44,709 nucleotides of DNA from Streptococcus sp. LYSM12 (GCF_004569635.1 NZ_SPOZ01000022.1:1-44709); one strand, 5' to 3'; counted from the first letter of the stretch, positions 1 to 7,838 are shown. A program made the numbers and translations. Notes: generated by a model from the sequence alone, not told the origin.

Positions 1-348
1 CAGGTGCGACACCACTGGTTCACAGCGATCGTGGGAGCCAGTATACTTCTAAAGCGTATCGATACTTTGCACGACAAGCTGGATTAACCTTATCCATGTC
101 TCGGGTTGGTAAATGTATTGATAACGCCCCAATCGAAAGTTTCTTTGGGCATTTCAAGACAGAAGCTTATCACCTGAAGAAATATAAGACCTATGATGAG
201 CTCGTCACAGACATCGAACACTATATTGAGTTTTACAATACACGACGCTATCAGACCAAATTAAATAACCTGACTCCTATAGAATTCAGGAATCAGGTTG
301 CTTAATATCTTTTATTATTTGACTGTCTACTTGACAGGGAGCCGTTCA
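1..348 (+). mobile_element. 3' end of an IS3-family insertion sequence
   Basis: The window opens inside an IS3-family element. The transposase ends at 305, and a likely right inverted repeat, GACTGTCTACTTGACAGGGA and onward, ends in the typical CA at about 348. The left end lies outside the window, so completeness and target duplication cannot be judged. Confidence 0.75.
3..305 (+). CDS. IS3-family transposase OrfB, C-terminal part
   Basis: This is the C-terminal 100 residues of a DDE (rve) transposase. Reading from base 3 gives a HSDRGSQYTS motif holding the second catalytic Asp, then an APIESFFGHFKTE motif holding the catalytic Glu about 35 residues on, and the usual YNTRRYQ and LTPIEFR tail. 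The N-terminal half, including the first Asp, is outside the window. The ATG at 96 is internal and not the true start. The tail resembles the IS150/IS861 branch, but I cannot assign a named element. The protein would cut and join the IS ends in the cytoplasm. Confidence 0.85.
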   Translation, partial: GATPLVHSDRGSQYTSKAYRYFARQAGLTLSMSRVGKCIDNAPIESFFGHFKTEAYHLKKYKTYDELVTDIEHYIEFYNTRRYQTKLNNLTPIEFRNQVA

Positions 349-417
349 AAGTCCCAACCTCAGTCAGTTTTTTACATCCTCTAAACAGTGGCATTTAACT
401 CGATTTCACAAGGAAGC

Positions 418-505
418 ATGATGAAGCTGGGGATGAAAACTAGGGAAAAAGCCCCTCTCCACTCTCAAGCTTCACATCAATACCTCAGATTGCTTCAGCT
501 GTTAA
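418..505 (+). repeat. Dispersed repeat, third family
   Basis: Contains GCCCCTCTCCACT and a following CATCAATACCTCAG block. It aligns by eye with 7484-7600 and 24866-24965, which carry CTCCACTTCTCAGA followed by a CATCAAGATCTC or ACCAACATCTCC block. The boundaries are uncertain. Confidence 0.4.
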
Positions 506-682
506 AGGCTGGAAATAGGCGTTTGCAGAGCAAATGCTCCCTAAGATTTTTCGCCAAGTTTCCTCTATGTTGCCGTAGCCGTTGCAGTCTGTACCTGCTT
601 TACAGATATAGGTTTCCTTTGAGTTCGTTACGAGTTCTATAATCCTATACTCTCTACAATCAACATCTAAATAGGAAACGAA

Positions 683-725
683 ACCAAAGGTAAAACTGAT
701 TTTCAGCAAGGTGAGGAAACGACAT
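683..725 (+). repeat. Dispersed repeat, GAACTGAAGTTC family
   Basis: ACCAAAGGTAAAACTGA followed by CAGCAAGGTGAGGAAACGAC. It matches 38853-38892 closely and four other sites in the window. Confidence 0.55.
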
Positions 726-905
726 CAGAGTTTGATTGTTGACGAGTACTAGTTTGATGTATGGCGAGTACCCTAAAGTCCCGAAGCCAGAAAACAAGAG
801 TAAGCCAGTGGAGTGGTTCGCTTGAAAATAGGAAATAAAGGAGTAAGACCTACTCCTCTTTTTCTTGTCTTGATAGCAGCTCCACTTCCAAAAAGTATGC
901 CCCAC

Positions 906-1026
906 TATAGTCTTTTGTTTATTTTTTATAGCCATTTCGTTTATTTTTAGTACTAGGCAGCGGAGTCGCAGATAGTACTGAAGTACAGCCTGTACAACCT
1001 GCAGCTCGGTGCCTAGTCCTAAGACT
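906..1026. repeat. Degraded composite RUP-like element
   Basis: Two left ends (TATAGTCTTTTG at 906 and TATAGCCATTTCG at 928) sit in tandem. The second runs into AGTACTAGGCAG and then meets an inverted partner half (CTGCAGCTCGGTGCCTAGTCC). It looks like one copy inserted into another and then rearranged, giving a long imperfect hairpin. It lies next to the 3' end of the lipoprotein gene. Confidence 0.6.
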
Positions 1027-1134
1027 ACATTGGTGCGGCATAAGAGATTGTTTTAGAAAACATATACGGGAGTAAACAGTAGAAAGTCACACTCCATTAC
1101 AGATTGCTTTGGGGAATAGAACATTCTACAACGA

Positions 1135-2289
1135 TTACCAACCACCAGGACGGTTGCCTACTCCACGTCCACCACCAAAACCACTGTCCGGTCCTGTTGC
1201 AACAATCTCGGTTTGTTTTTGCCCATTGACTGTCACATCACCGCCGGTAAACTCTACTGTCCCATCGAAGTCAAAAGCTGATGTTGGCGCTGTGATAGCG
1301 ATGCTCCCACCTGAGATGAAGAGATTCCCATTTGAATCAAACGCATCCGTATCACCTTGACTAACAGTAACCTTGGTGGTCCCACCTGTCACTTTGATAA
1401 AAATATCTGCTCCCATGGCATCGCTTGTAGCATTGATACCATCATCTGTTGCGGTAATAGCGAGACTTCCGCCATTGAGGGTCACATTTGTGGCCTCTAG
1501 TCCCTCGGTGCTTTTTGTCACTGTCACTTGCCCATCATTCATGATCAAGCTTGATTCTGCCTTGATTGCATCATCACCGGCTTGAACAGTTATGATACCA
1601 CCTGCAATCAAGACATTCCCCTTGCTCATATCCTGATCGTGATTGGACTTAATCCCGTCACCTGCCGCGGTCACATCAATCGTACCACCTGTAATCGTCA
1701 CTGAATCTTTCCCTCGGATACCATCATCAGAAGCAATAACCTGAATAGTACCAGCCTCAATGACGAGATCGTCCGAAGACACAATCCCGTCCTCAAAATT
1801 TCCCTCAACAATCAAACTACCTGTGCCTGTAATGGTCAAATCAGCCTTAGAATGAATCGCTCCTGCGACATCGCTATCGATGTGCTGCTTACTATCTGAC
1901 ACCGTATTTTCCGTCCCGTCCTCTAAGTCTAGCACAACATTGTCTGCTGCTTCTACATAGATTGCAGCTGTATCTTGACTTGAAATGGTCGTTCCTGCCA
2001 AAATCAAACGGACATTACCAGTCGTATTGACCTTTACTCCTGCTGTTGTGGTACCTGTCAACACATAGGTGCCTGCTTCTGTGATCGTTATCCCCTCATT
2101 ACTCAAGGTTACTTCCTTGGTCGGCAAGCTATCCCAATCAATCGTACTAGATGATTGGTTTGCGAGTGTCGTCATAGCCTGACTGGTTTGCGAGTTAGTG
2201 GGTGATTGACCTGTAGCCGTTGAGCAAGCAACAAGGAAACTCATACTCAATAGCGTGACAGATGACATTAACATGTGGTTTACATTCAT
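1135..2289 (-). CDS. Cthe_2159-like (DUF4353) beta-helix lipoprotein
   Basis: A 384-residue exported protein. Residues 1-22 form a lipoprotein signal ending in the lipobox LVAC (Cys22), so it should be anchored to the outer face of the membrane. The rest is a run of short beta repeats rich in T-I-T-G-G-T-I and D-D-G-I motifs, with a Gly-rich tail (GFGGGRGVGNRPGGW). This pattern fits the Cthe_2159 carbohydrate-binding family, whose founding member is a calcium-binding beta-helix that binds cellulose and pectin-like polymers. The ligand here is unknown. The ATG at 2289 follows GGAGA by about 9 nt. A TATACT -10 and a CodY-like box lie upstream (2366-2390). Adhesion or glycan capture is an inference. 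Confidence 0.8.
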   Translation of the reverse strand: MNVNHMLMSSVTLLSMSFLVACSTATGQSPTNSQTSQAMTTLANQSSSTIDWDSLPTKEVTLSNEGITITEAGTYVLTGTTTAGVKVNTTGNVRLILAGTTISSQDTAAIYVEAADNVVLDLEDGTENTVSDSKQHIDSDVAGAIHSKADLTITGTGSLIVEGNFEDGIVSSDDLVIEAGTIQVIASDDGIRGKDSVTITGGTIDVTAAGDGIKSNHDQDMSKGNVLIAGGIITVQAGDDAIKAESSLIMNDGQVTVTKSTEGLEATNVTLNGGSLAITATDDGINATSDAMGADIFIKVTGGTTKVTVSQGDTDAFDSNGNLFISGGSIAITAPTSAFDFDGTVEFTGGDVTVNGQKQTEIVATGPDSGFGGGRGVGNRPGGW

Positions 2290-2365
2290 TCAGATTTTCT
2301 CCATTCTATTCTTCTCGCTACTCCAATCCACGATTCGGATTTGTGTAGACGATTAATATAGAAAG

Positions 2366-2390
2366 AGTATAGGTTTATTTTCTGAAAAAA
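2366..2390 (-). promoter_or_regulatory. Lipoprotein promoter with CodY-like box
   Basis: On the minus strand, TATACT (2371-2366) is a good -10. Directly upstream, 2376-2390 reads TATTTTCTGAAAAAA on the plus strand, 12 of 15 matches to the CodY consensus AATTTTCWGAAAATT. A weaker partner lies at 2398-2412. A protein bound there would cover the spacer and -35, so CodY repression in rich medium is plausible. Inferred from sequence only. Confidence 0.5.
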
Positions 2391-2443
2391 TTGTTAAATT
2401 TTTCTGATAGAAACCTTAAACAGATACCAACTAGAACCCAAAA

Positions 2444-2492
2444 AGGAGCTGAACTTCATTATGGTTTCAATCTCCACATGAAGTCCACTCCT
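2444..2492. other. Imperfect inverted repeat, function unknown
   Basis: GGAGCTGAACTTCAT and ATGAAGTCCACTCC can pair over about 14 positions with one bulge and one mismatch around an 18-nt loop. It lies in the 346-base gap between the lipoprotein and the small membrane protein. No T-run follows on either strand that would make it a clear terminator. The rest of 2413-2635 shows nothing recognisable. Confidence 0.4.
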
Positions 2493-2635
2493 TTATGTCA
2501 ATGTTCCAGATTATACAAGCCAGCCATACTTTTATCCCTATCAGTACTGGTCCTGTCCTTGCGTTTCCTATTTTTCTATGGTTATCCCAGACTTCCTTTC
2601 TTATCTTATATGTCTAAAAATCCTTTATATGGCTA

Positions 2636-2917
2636 TTAACCTCCGAGGAATAGATAGCCAAGTAGCATGGTGAGATAGAAAGCGAAAAATAAACTGATAC
2701 CCAAAATCAAATATTTTATGTTTTTACATAGAGCAGATAAAACAATGAGTAGCACTCCAATCACCGGAAATATATCAAGCAGTATTTTATTTCTGATAAA
2801 ATAATTCTCTCCTAAATATTGACCGGGAAGGAGGAGTAGGGAAATCCAAATGAATAACATTATTCCGATAACATGATGACTATATTTGTTCCCAATTACC
2901 TTTATCCTTTTTAACAT
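2636..2917 (-). CDS. Small three-TM membrane protein next to PLA2
   Basis: I do not recognise this 93-residue protein. It has three hydrophobic segments at roughly residues 16-32, 48-62 and 68-91, a basic N-terminus (MLKRIKVIGNKYSHH) and a Gly-Gly end. It should sit in the cytoplasmic membrane. Its ATG overlaps the last 7 nt of the phospholipase-like gene (ATGTTAA), and it has no strong Shine-Dalgarno of its own, so translational coupling is likely. Such coupling to a secreted lipase suggests a helper, an export partner or an immunity protein. That role is an inference. Confidence 0.65.
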   Translation of the reverse strand: MLKRIKVIGNKYSHHVIGIMLFIWISLLLLPGQYLGENYFIRNKILLDIFPVIGVLLIVLSALCKNIKYLILGISLFFAFYLTMLLGYLFLGG

Positions 2918-3549
2918 CCAATAAGTCCTACTCTTTCAAAATATGCTCTAATAGCGTTAGCGATTGGAAGTGCAGAATCTGGCATCCATCTTCGATTTGT
3001 TTGAATGAAATAGATGAGTTGCCTATTGCACTCACAATTTTGTCCTGGAGACCAAGGCTTGTAACATTTATCATGTTGCATACAACCCCAATCTAAGTGA
3101 TCAATGGGAGGTAATGTAAAGTTATTCCCACTATGTCCGGGCCCACAGTAGTTACCATATATAGGAAGCGGAACAGAGCGAAAATAAGTACTTGGAATAA
3201 ATTTTCCACTCATATATTCATTACTAACATCTTCAATTGCTAAACCAATATCAAGTGCTTCACCTGAAACACCATCTTTTTGTGCTCTATCTAAATCAAA
3301 GTACATTCGGTTATTATAATGGACAATATAGTTCATTGCGACTTCTGTTTCTTGATCTATGTAGGCAATTCGCTCATCTGTTGATTGAATGGGTATATTT
3401 GGTTGATTAGGTTCCAGCATTGTGTCGTTTGTTGAATTCACTTGTTGAGTATTTTCGTACGCGTATGCAGTTGTTATACCAAATAATGTAGTAATACTAA
3501 GAGTTAAAAGCGTTAAGAAAAACCTTTTTAATTTTGTTATCTTTTTCAT
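2911..3549 (-). CDS. Secreted phospholipase A2-like protein
   Basis: A 212-residue protein with a signal peptide (basic MKKITKLKRF, hydrophobic core, cleavage near AYA at 28-30). The C-terminal half has the sPLA2 signature: calcium-loop YGNYCGPG at 131-138, then D150, D153 and QHDKCY with the catalytic His159 and metal-binding Asp160. Six cysteines (135, 156, 162, 172, 174, 212) suit disulfides outside the cell. The family hydrolyses the sn-2 ester of phospholipids. Odd: in the usual CxCD segment the fourth residue is Asn175 (CECN), where most sPLA2s have the Asp that orients His. Residues 31-120 are a long variable prodomain-like region. The streptococcal toxin SlaA is the nearest known analogue I can name. 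An IS630 remnant sits just upstream, consistent with acquisition by transfer. Confidence 0.8.
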   Translation of the reverse strand: MKKITKLKRFFLTLLTLSITTLFGITTAYAYENTQQVNSTNDTMLEPNQPNIPIQSTDERIAYIDQETEVAMNYIVHYNNRMYFDLDRAQKDGVSGEALDIGLAIEDVSNEYMSGKFIPSTYFRSVPLPIYGNYCGPGHSGNNFTLPPIDHLDWGCMQHDKCYKPWSPGQNCECNRQLIYFIQTNRRWMPDSALPIANAIRAYFERVGLIGC

Positions 3550-3602
3550 AATGAAACTTTTCTAAATTACATAATAGTCGACTGACAAAAGAATACCGCA
3601 AG

Positions 3603-4088
3603 CTAATGCAGATGACTGATATTATAGACAATCAGTTTTAAAATAGTATCCCAAAACTCCGTTATTGTTTTGGCAGAAAGGACAGTTAGGAAGCGTCTAA
3701 CCTTTTCTAGGCTCTGTTCGCGACAATGTGTGGTCTTTTCTCCAATTTTCTTCAACGCTATCCAAACAGATTGGGGACGGCAGTTAAAATGGTCTGCTAT
3801 TTCTCGCAAAAAAGCATCTGGTTGTTCCTTGACATAGGCTTCCAACTGGTCTAATGGAAGTTTACGAGGCTTCCTTTTTCAAGGAGCAATCTCTAATGTA
3901 CCAGTAGCTTCCAGTTGTTTTTCCCAGAGATAGAGGGTATTACGACTACTACCAAAGACCTTGCAGGTTTCTTGTTTGGAATGCCCTGAATTTTTGTAGG
4001 CAATTACACGTTTTCTAAAATCTATTCCATATACCGTATAGAGATTATAATACGTACTAGTTAAAAACTGAAGAACTATCATTAACAA
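3603..4088 (-). pseudogene. IS630-family transposase remnant
   Basis: One reading frame with a TGA at 3881-3879 encodes the N-terminal half of an IS630-type transposase. It has a helix-turn-helix (GIDFRKRVIAYKNSGHSKQE through SRNTLYLWEKQLEATG), then KRKPRKLPLDQLEAY, PDAFLREIADHFNC and an EKVRRFL segment. This layout is like the first ORF of IS630-Spn1. The DDE catalytic half is missing; after residue SAK the frame ends in unrelated codons. It cannot make an active enzyme. It matters because RUP elements of pneumococcus are thought to be mobilised by an IS630 transposase, and this window is full of RUP-like copies. Confidence 0.75.
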
Positions 4089-4299
4089 GGTCCTAACCTT
4101 TATTCAATTCACTATCATTTAACTTACGCCTTTTTACAACTTGAATTTTGGATAGTATTGTTTCCTATTTTATTCCTTTCTAATCCAAAATTCTGTTATC
4201 GCTTTCATTATACATTTTTAAAAATAATAAAGCAAGGAATATAAGTTATCTACATTCTGGCTTTATAGATAGGCTAGAAAGACTGTGGAATGTTGGAAA

Positions 4300-4459
4300 T
4301 ATAGCCGTTTCGTTTATTTTTAGTACTAGGCAACGAGTCGCAGGTAGTTGAAATAGTTGATAACTATTTCAAGTGACAGATAAGAAAAGTGTAACTTTTC
4401 TCAATGGTACAGCAAGACGAGTGAACGAAGGAATAAAAAATAGAAACGAAATGACTATA
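4300..4459 (+). repeat. RUP-like mini-element, long form
   Basis: Starts TATAGCCGTTTCGTTTA and ends with AACGAAATGACTATA, an inverted repeat bounded by TA. The interior holds a perfect palindrome (TTGAAATAGTT / AACTATTTCAA) and a hairpin GAAAAGT-gta-ACTTTTC. It is nearly identical to the copies at 17163, 25222, 31194 and 44280. The open frame starting at 4373 inside it is a by-product of the repeat. Confidence 0.85.
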
Positions 4460-4481
4460 AAACGAGTAGCGCTCGTGTCAA

Positions 4482-4660
4482 ACACCCTCGTATCTTATAG
4501 TGGAACACGCCCTAAACTCTGTGCGAAAAAGAAACGCAACTATTGCAACTTTAGTTGCTTACAGGTGTGGCTACCTTTAGGTATAAATTGCCTTGTGTCC
4601 TAAGACACGGCGTCAATTTCCTATTTTCATACGAATTTTTACACGCCCTCGTATCTTATA
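4482..4660. repeat. Pair of direct repeats ending in CCTCGTATCTTAT
   Basis: ACACCCTCGTATCTTATA at 4482 recurs as ACACGCCCTCGTATCTTATA at 4641-4660. The second copy encodes the last residues (NIRYEGV) and the stop of the double ATPase gene. A related pair lies at 27089 and 27279 beside galT. The DNA between the copies has a small hairpin (TGTGTCCTAAGACACGG) and no gene. Confidence 0.55.
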
Positions 4661-6069
4661 TTTACTACCTTATCGCAAACTCTGGCTAGCAATTCATCAT
4701 CATGAGAGATGAGCAGTACCAGTTTCCCTTTGGCCTTTAAATACTGGAGTTGGGTTGCCAGTTGCTCCATTTGCTCTCGATCAAGACCACTTGAGGGCTC
4801 GTCCAAAATAATGATTTCCTTATCGCTTAATAGGCTAGCCGCAATCATCAAGCGCTGTTGCTCACCCAGCGATAGGCTCATAGGATGACGATCTAGGAGT
4901 TGAGTAAGTCGAAAAGCCCTCAATACTTCGTAGTCTAGTTTATCAGACGCACGTCCTAAGCTCAATTCTTTCTCGACCTGTTCCGTCACTAATTGTTGGC
5001 GTACATCTTGCATGACATAGGCCATTTTAGCAAGACGTTTTCGGGCATGTAAGACCTGCCCTTTCCAATTAACAGGACCGGTCTTATCACCCTCTAAGCC
5101 CACCAAAGAACGAGCAAAACTCGTTTTCCCAGACCCATTTGCACCGATAAGACCAACAACCTGTCCAGGTGCTAACACCAGCTGATCCAGCTGATAGAGG
5201 TAGTCCCCATGGTGATACACACGGAACTGATGCAATTCAAGCCCTGCTTGGTCATTCGTAAAGACGTGAGCTAGATCTTTCACACGCGCTTGATAGGGGA
5301 TTAAATCAGTTGTCCGTAAGCCCCATTCCGCTCGCTTCTCCTCAGAATAAGCCATAAAGTCTGGTGCTGGTAATTGTTCTAACAACTGACCCTCATAAAA
5401 ATAAGCATAGAAATCTGCTATCTCGGTTAGATAGGCCAAACGATGCTCTGCGATGATTAAGGTCTTCCCCTGCTTTTTCAAGGCGAGGAGCAATTCCTGA
5501 ACTCGCTTTACACCTATCGCATCTAAATTAGCAGTCGGCTCATCAAAAACCATGATGTCCGTTCCCTGCATGGCTGCAGTTGCAATAGCAACAACCTGCT
5601 TTTGCCCACCTGATAGATGTTCCAGATTCTGCTGTAACAACTGCTCCAACCGAAAAACTTCTGTTATCTCTGCCAATCGCTCAGAAATCGCACCGTGTGT
5701 CATTCCTTGGTTTTCACAAGGAAAGACGAGCTCTTGTAGAACTTCTTGATGAAAAAATTGAGTGGTTGGATTCTGGAAGACCGAAGCTACCTGTTTGGCT
5801 AAACGTTCAACACTGGCCTCTTGATAGGAGAGCTGCCCGATTCGCAGGCTCCCCTCAATCTCTCCTGGGTAATACTCTGGAACCAACCCATTGATAAGAT
5901 GTAAAAGCGAGGACTTACCAGATCCACTCGGACCACACAAAATCAGACATTGTCCCCTTGCAAGGTGTAACTCCTCCACCTGACAGGCTAGTTTCTCGCC
6001 ATGAGCATATCGAAGCCGCAAGGACCTGGCTTCTACTTGAATTTCAGAATGAGAAAACTGAGACACCAT
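4639..6069 (-). CDS. ECF transporter double ATPase (EcfA1-EcfA2 fusion type)
   Basis: A 476-residue cytoplasmic protein with two ABC ATPase domains. The first has Walker A GPSGSGKSS (46-53), signature LSGGQKQ and Walker B MVFDEPTANLD. The second has GANGSGKTS, LSLGEQQ and IILDEPSSGLD. Double ATPases of this kind power energy-coupling-factor importers (YkoD-like). I chose the ATG at 6069 because GGAG lies 9 nt upstream; the ATGs at 6075 and 6093 fit worse. It still overlaps the EcfT gene by 37 nt. It forms a module with the EcfT and S-component genes upstream. The last seven residues come from a dispersed repeat, so the C-terminus may be recently altered. Confidence 0.9.
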   Translation of the reverse strand: MVSQFSHSEIQVEARSLRLRYAHGEKLACQVEELHLARGQCLILCGPSGSGKSSLLHLINGLVPEYYPGEIEGSLRIGQLSYQEASVERLAKQVASVFQNPTTQFFHQEVLQELVFPCENQGMTHGAISERLAEITEVFRLEQLLQQNLEHLSGGQKQVVAIATAAMQGTDIMVFDEPTANLDAIGVKRVQELLLALKKQGKTLIIAEHRLAYLTEIADFYAYFYEGQLLEQLPAPDFMAYSEEKRAEWGLRTTDLIPYQARVKDLAHVFTNDQAGLELHQFRVYHHGDYLYQLDQLVLAPGQVVGLIGANGSGKTSFARSLVGLEGDKTGPVNWKGQVLHARKRLAKMAYVMQDVRQQLVTEQVEKELSLGRASDKLDYEVLRAFRLTQLLDRHPMSLSLGEQQRLMIAASLLSDKEIIILDEPSSGLDREQMEQLATQLQYLKAKGKLVLLISHDDELLARVCDKVVNIRYEGV

Positions 6070-6692
6070 GCACATACACTCCAATCTAACCATGTCCAGT
6101 GAGATAGCACAAATTCACTTGGTCTCTTGGTCACCGCAAGCCCCTTGGTCAAAGTAGCAATTGTCAGATCCTGCACCGAGCGCAGAAGCGACATCATCAA
6201 AGGTACCAAGACATATTCGATATAACGATGGGGTTGCAGAAAAAAATCATATTTCCTCAAAAATATTCCCCGTGTTTTCAAAGATGTTTGAATCACTCGA
6301 ACCTCTTTTTTTATCAGAGGAAGGAAGCGAAACATGACCCCTAAAGTCAGCAAAAAACTCTCTGGTAGGTACCATTTTCTAAGACCATGAATCAGCTCAT
6401 AGGCTGACGTCGTGAGGAGTAGAAAATGCCCAGCCATAAGGGGAACCCAGATATGGCTCAGCATAAAGGTAAAACGAAAGAGCCACATTGGAAGCATCGC
6501 TACTTGGCTCATCTGATAAACCGCAAGGTAACCTAATAAAGTCACGAGTGCCATTTTAATGCGCCCCTCAAGGAGACCACAAATTGCAATACCTACTAGC
6601 AGATAGCCACGTTCCAAGGCTGTCACATGCATACCATAGGTGACACCTGCAAAAATGACCAATAAAATCTTGCTTCTGGCATCAAATCTCAT
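6033..6692 (-). CDS. ECF transporter transmembrane protein EcfT
   Basis: A 219-residue integral membrane protein with about five hydrophobic segments. It carries two basic coupling motifs, TRGIF near residue 133 and TKGLAV near 182, which correspond to the Ala-Arg-Gly signatures by which EcfT contacts the two ATPase domains. Its ATG overlaps the S-component stop (ATGA), and its 3' end overlaps the double ATPase, so the three genes are tightly coupled. It transmits ATP hydrolysis to tilting of the S component in the membrane. Confidence 0.88.
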   Translation of the reverse strand: MRFDARSKILLVIFAGVTYGMHVTALERGYLLVGIAICGLLEGRIKMALVTLLGYLAVYQMSQVAMLPMWLFRFTFMLSHIWVPLMAGHFLLLTTSAYELIHGLRKWYLPESFLLTLGVMFRFLPLIKKEVRVIQTSLKTRGIFLRKYDFFLQPHRYIEYVLVPLMMSLLRSVQDLTIATLTKGLAVTKRPSEFVLSHWTWLDWSVCAWCLSFLILKFK

Positions 6693-7282
6693 TCCAATAA
6701 CCCCGATTTTTTGAAGGATTTAGCAAGCATCTGTTGACCTAAAAAAGCTCCAAGCAAGGCTCCAACCACAATCGTTGCCGTCAAACTTAGCACATGTACA
6801 GGAGTAAAATCAACCATGACACGCGCAATGTATTCTGCCGATTTTCCGCGTGCTACAAGACTGGCCACGTAGGCATCTCTCATCAACCACATGAGAATAA
6901 TCGGTCCTAAATTTCCAAAAGAAAAGACGACAAAACTCATCGTATTGAACCATTTTTGCTTGTATTGTCCCTGCTTTGCAATCAAATCTCCTCCGATACC
7001 AAAGACCAGACTGGGTAAAAAAGCTGCTGCCATGTAACCTGACATGAAAAAGAAGCAAGCCATCACAGCACCCACCAGGCTAATGGAACCAAATTTACCG
7101 ACCTTAGCCAACAGAAGCATATAGACTGGACCACCTAAAATGGCCGCAAAAGCTGGAGCATACATCATATTACCCGAACGGTCAAATATCGCCGCTACCA
7201 AGGTCCCCAGCCCCACACATAGAAAGTAGAGAGCCGCAAAAGCCCCTGTTACCATTAAATCTCTTACTTTTAATTGTTTCAT
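6689..7282 (-). CDS. ECF substrate-binding S component, Trep_Strep/MptD type
   Basis: A 197-residue membrane protein with about six hydrophobic segments. It has the look of the TIGR02185 (Trep_Strep) family: KVRDLMVTGAFAALYF at the start, the GNMMYAPAFAAILGGPVYMLLLAKVGKFG block, and a C-terminal Gly/Ala-rich helix (VVGALLGAFLGQQML). I set the start at the ATG at 7282 because GGAG lies 8 nt before it; the open frame runs further upstream into a RUP-like repeat and is not coding there. The substrate is unknown. Its neighbours, a pair of half-ABC transporters, suggest a metal chelate, siderophore or heme, which is an inference. Confidence 0.85.
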   Translation of the reverse strand: MKQLKVRDLMVTGAFAALYFLCVGLGTLVAAIFDRSGNMMYAPAFAAILGGPVYMLLLAKVGKFGSISLVGAVMACFFFMSGYMAAAFLPSLVFGIGGDLIAKQGQYKQKWFNTMSFVVFSFGNLGPIILMWLMRDAYVASLVARGKSAEYIARVMVDFTPVHVLSLTATIVVGALLGAFLGQQMLAKSFKKSGLLE

Positions 7283-7374
7283 TATTTTCTCCATATCTAG
7301 CTTAGTATGAACAGTAAAGCAACTTTTATACTCTATACAATCACTATCTGACTTGCTTTCACCATTGAGAATTG

Positions 7375-7480
7375 TATAGTCCTTTCGTTTACTCTTAGTA
7401 CTAGACAACGAGCTGCCGGCTGTACTGATGTACAGCAACGCGAGTGAACGAAGTCATAAAAGATAAACGAAATGACTATA
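7375..7480 (+). repeat. RUP-like mini-element, short form
   Basis: 106 bp from TATAGTCCTTTCGTTTA to AACGAAATGACTATA, with AGTACTAGACAACGAGCTGC and GCGAGTGAACGAAGTC inside. It lacks the two interior hairpins of the long form. It sits between the half-ABC genes and the ECF genes and could affect transcription into the ECF set. Confidence 0.8.
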
Positions 7481-7483
7481 AAA

Positions 7484-7600
7484 GGTTGGAGATAGCGGCT
7501 AAACAAAAGCCCCTCTCCACTTCTCAGAATGGGCATCAAGATCTCAGCGCAGTCGTTGATGATTTCAAGGGCATGATAGCCGTTGAAAAAAGGAAAGGAT
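7484..7600 (+). repeat. Dispersed repeat, third family
   Basis: GCCCCTCTCCACTTCTCAGA, then CATCAAGATCTC and ATGATAGCCGTTGAAA. It resembles 24866-24965 and 418-505. It lies directly after the short RUP-like element. The remaining bases to 7838 hold AACAGTTGACGGTTGACGAGTAC, seen in part near 740, and no gene. Confidence 0.45.
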
Positions 7601-7838
7601 ATTCCTAGTATAACGATAGAAACAGTTGACGGTTGACGAGTACTAAACTGAGTAAGGCAGCTCGTTCAAATGATACTATGATACCACGAATAACCATTAG
7701 TGTCTATCTTTCACCGTATGCACGCACGCTAAAGGCTGGGCATTAACATTTCTGAACCTACTGTTTTATAGGAGGTATTCCTATAGGGAACCTCGATGCA
7801 GTGTTCCTACTTTTTTAGGAAATTTGGAGGTTTCATCC

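Larger units (their letters stand above)
349..905. other. Gene-free, repeat-derived stretch
   Basis: I see no convincing gene here. The stretch holds pieces of several dispersed repeats: one near 418-505 shared with 7484 and 24866, one near 565-610 shared with 27180-27225 (both contain CCTGCTTTACAGATAT), and one at 683-725. Short open frames on both strands lack ribosome binding sites and follow the repeats. Confidence 0.5.

Noticed and set aside
2391..2639. 82-codon plus-strand frame between lipoprotein and small membrane protein
   Set aside because: It covers the lipoprotein promoter and a hairpin and has no ribosome binding site; hydrophobicity comes from T-rich sequence.
4373..4603. Open frame of 76 codons starting inside a RUP-like element; a twin at 25295-25486
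   Set aside because: The shared N-terminal part is simply the repeat in translation; there is no ribosome binding site, and the frames diverge once the repeat ends.
7283..7438. N-terminal extension of the S component
   Set aside because: The extra residues are encoded by a RUP-like element and there is a good ribosome binding site for the ATG at 7282.
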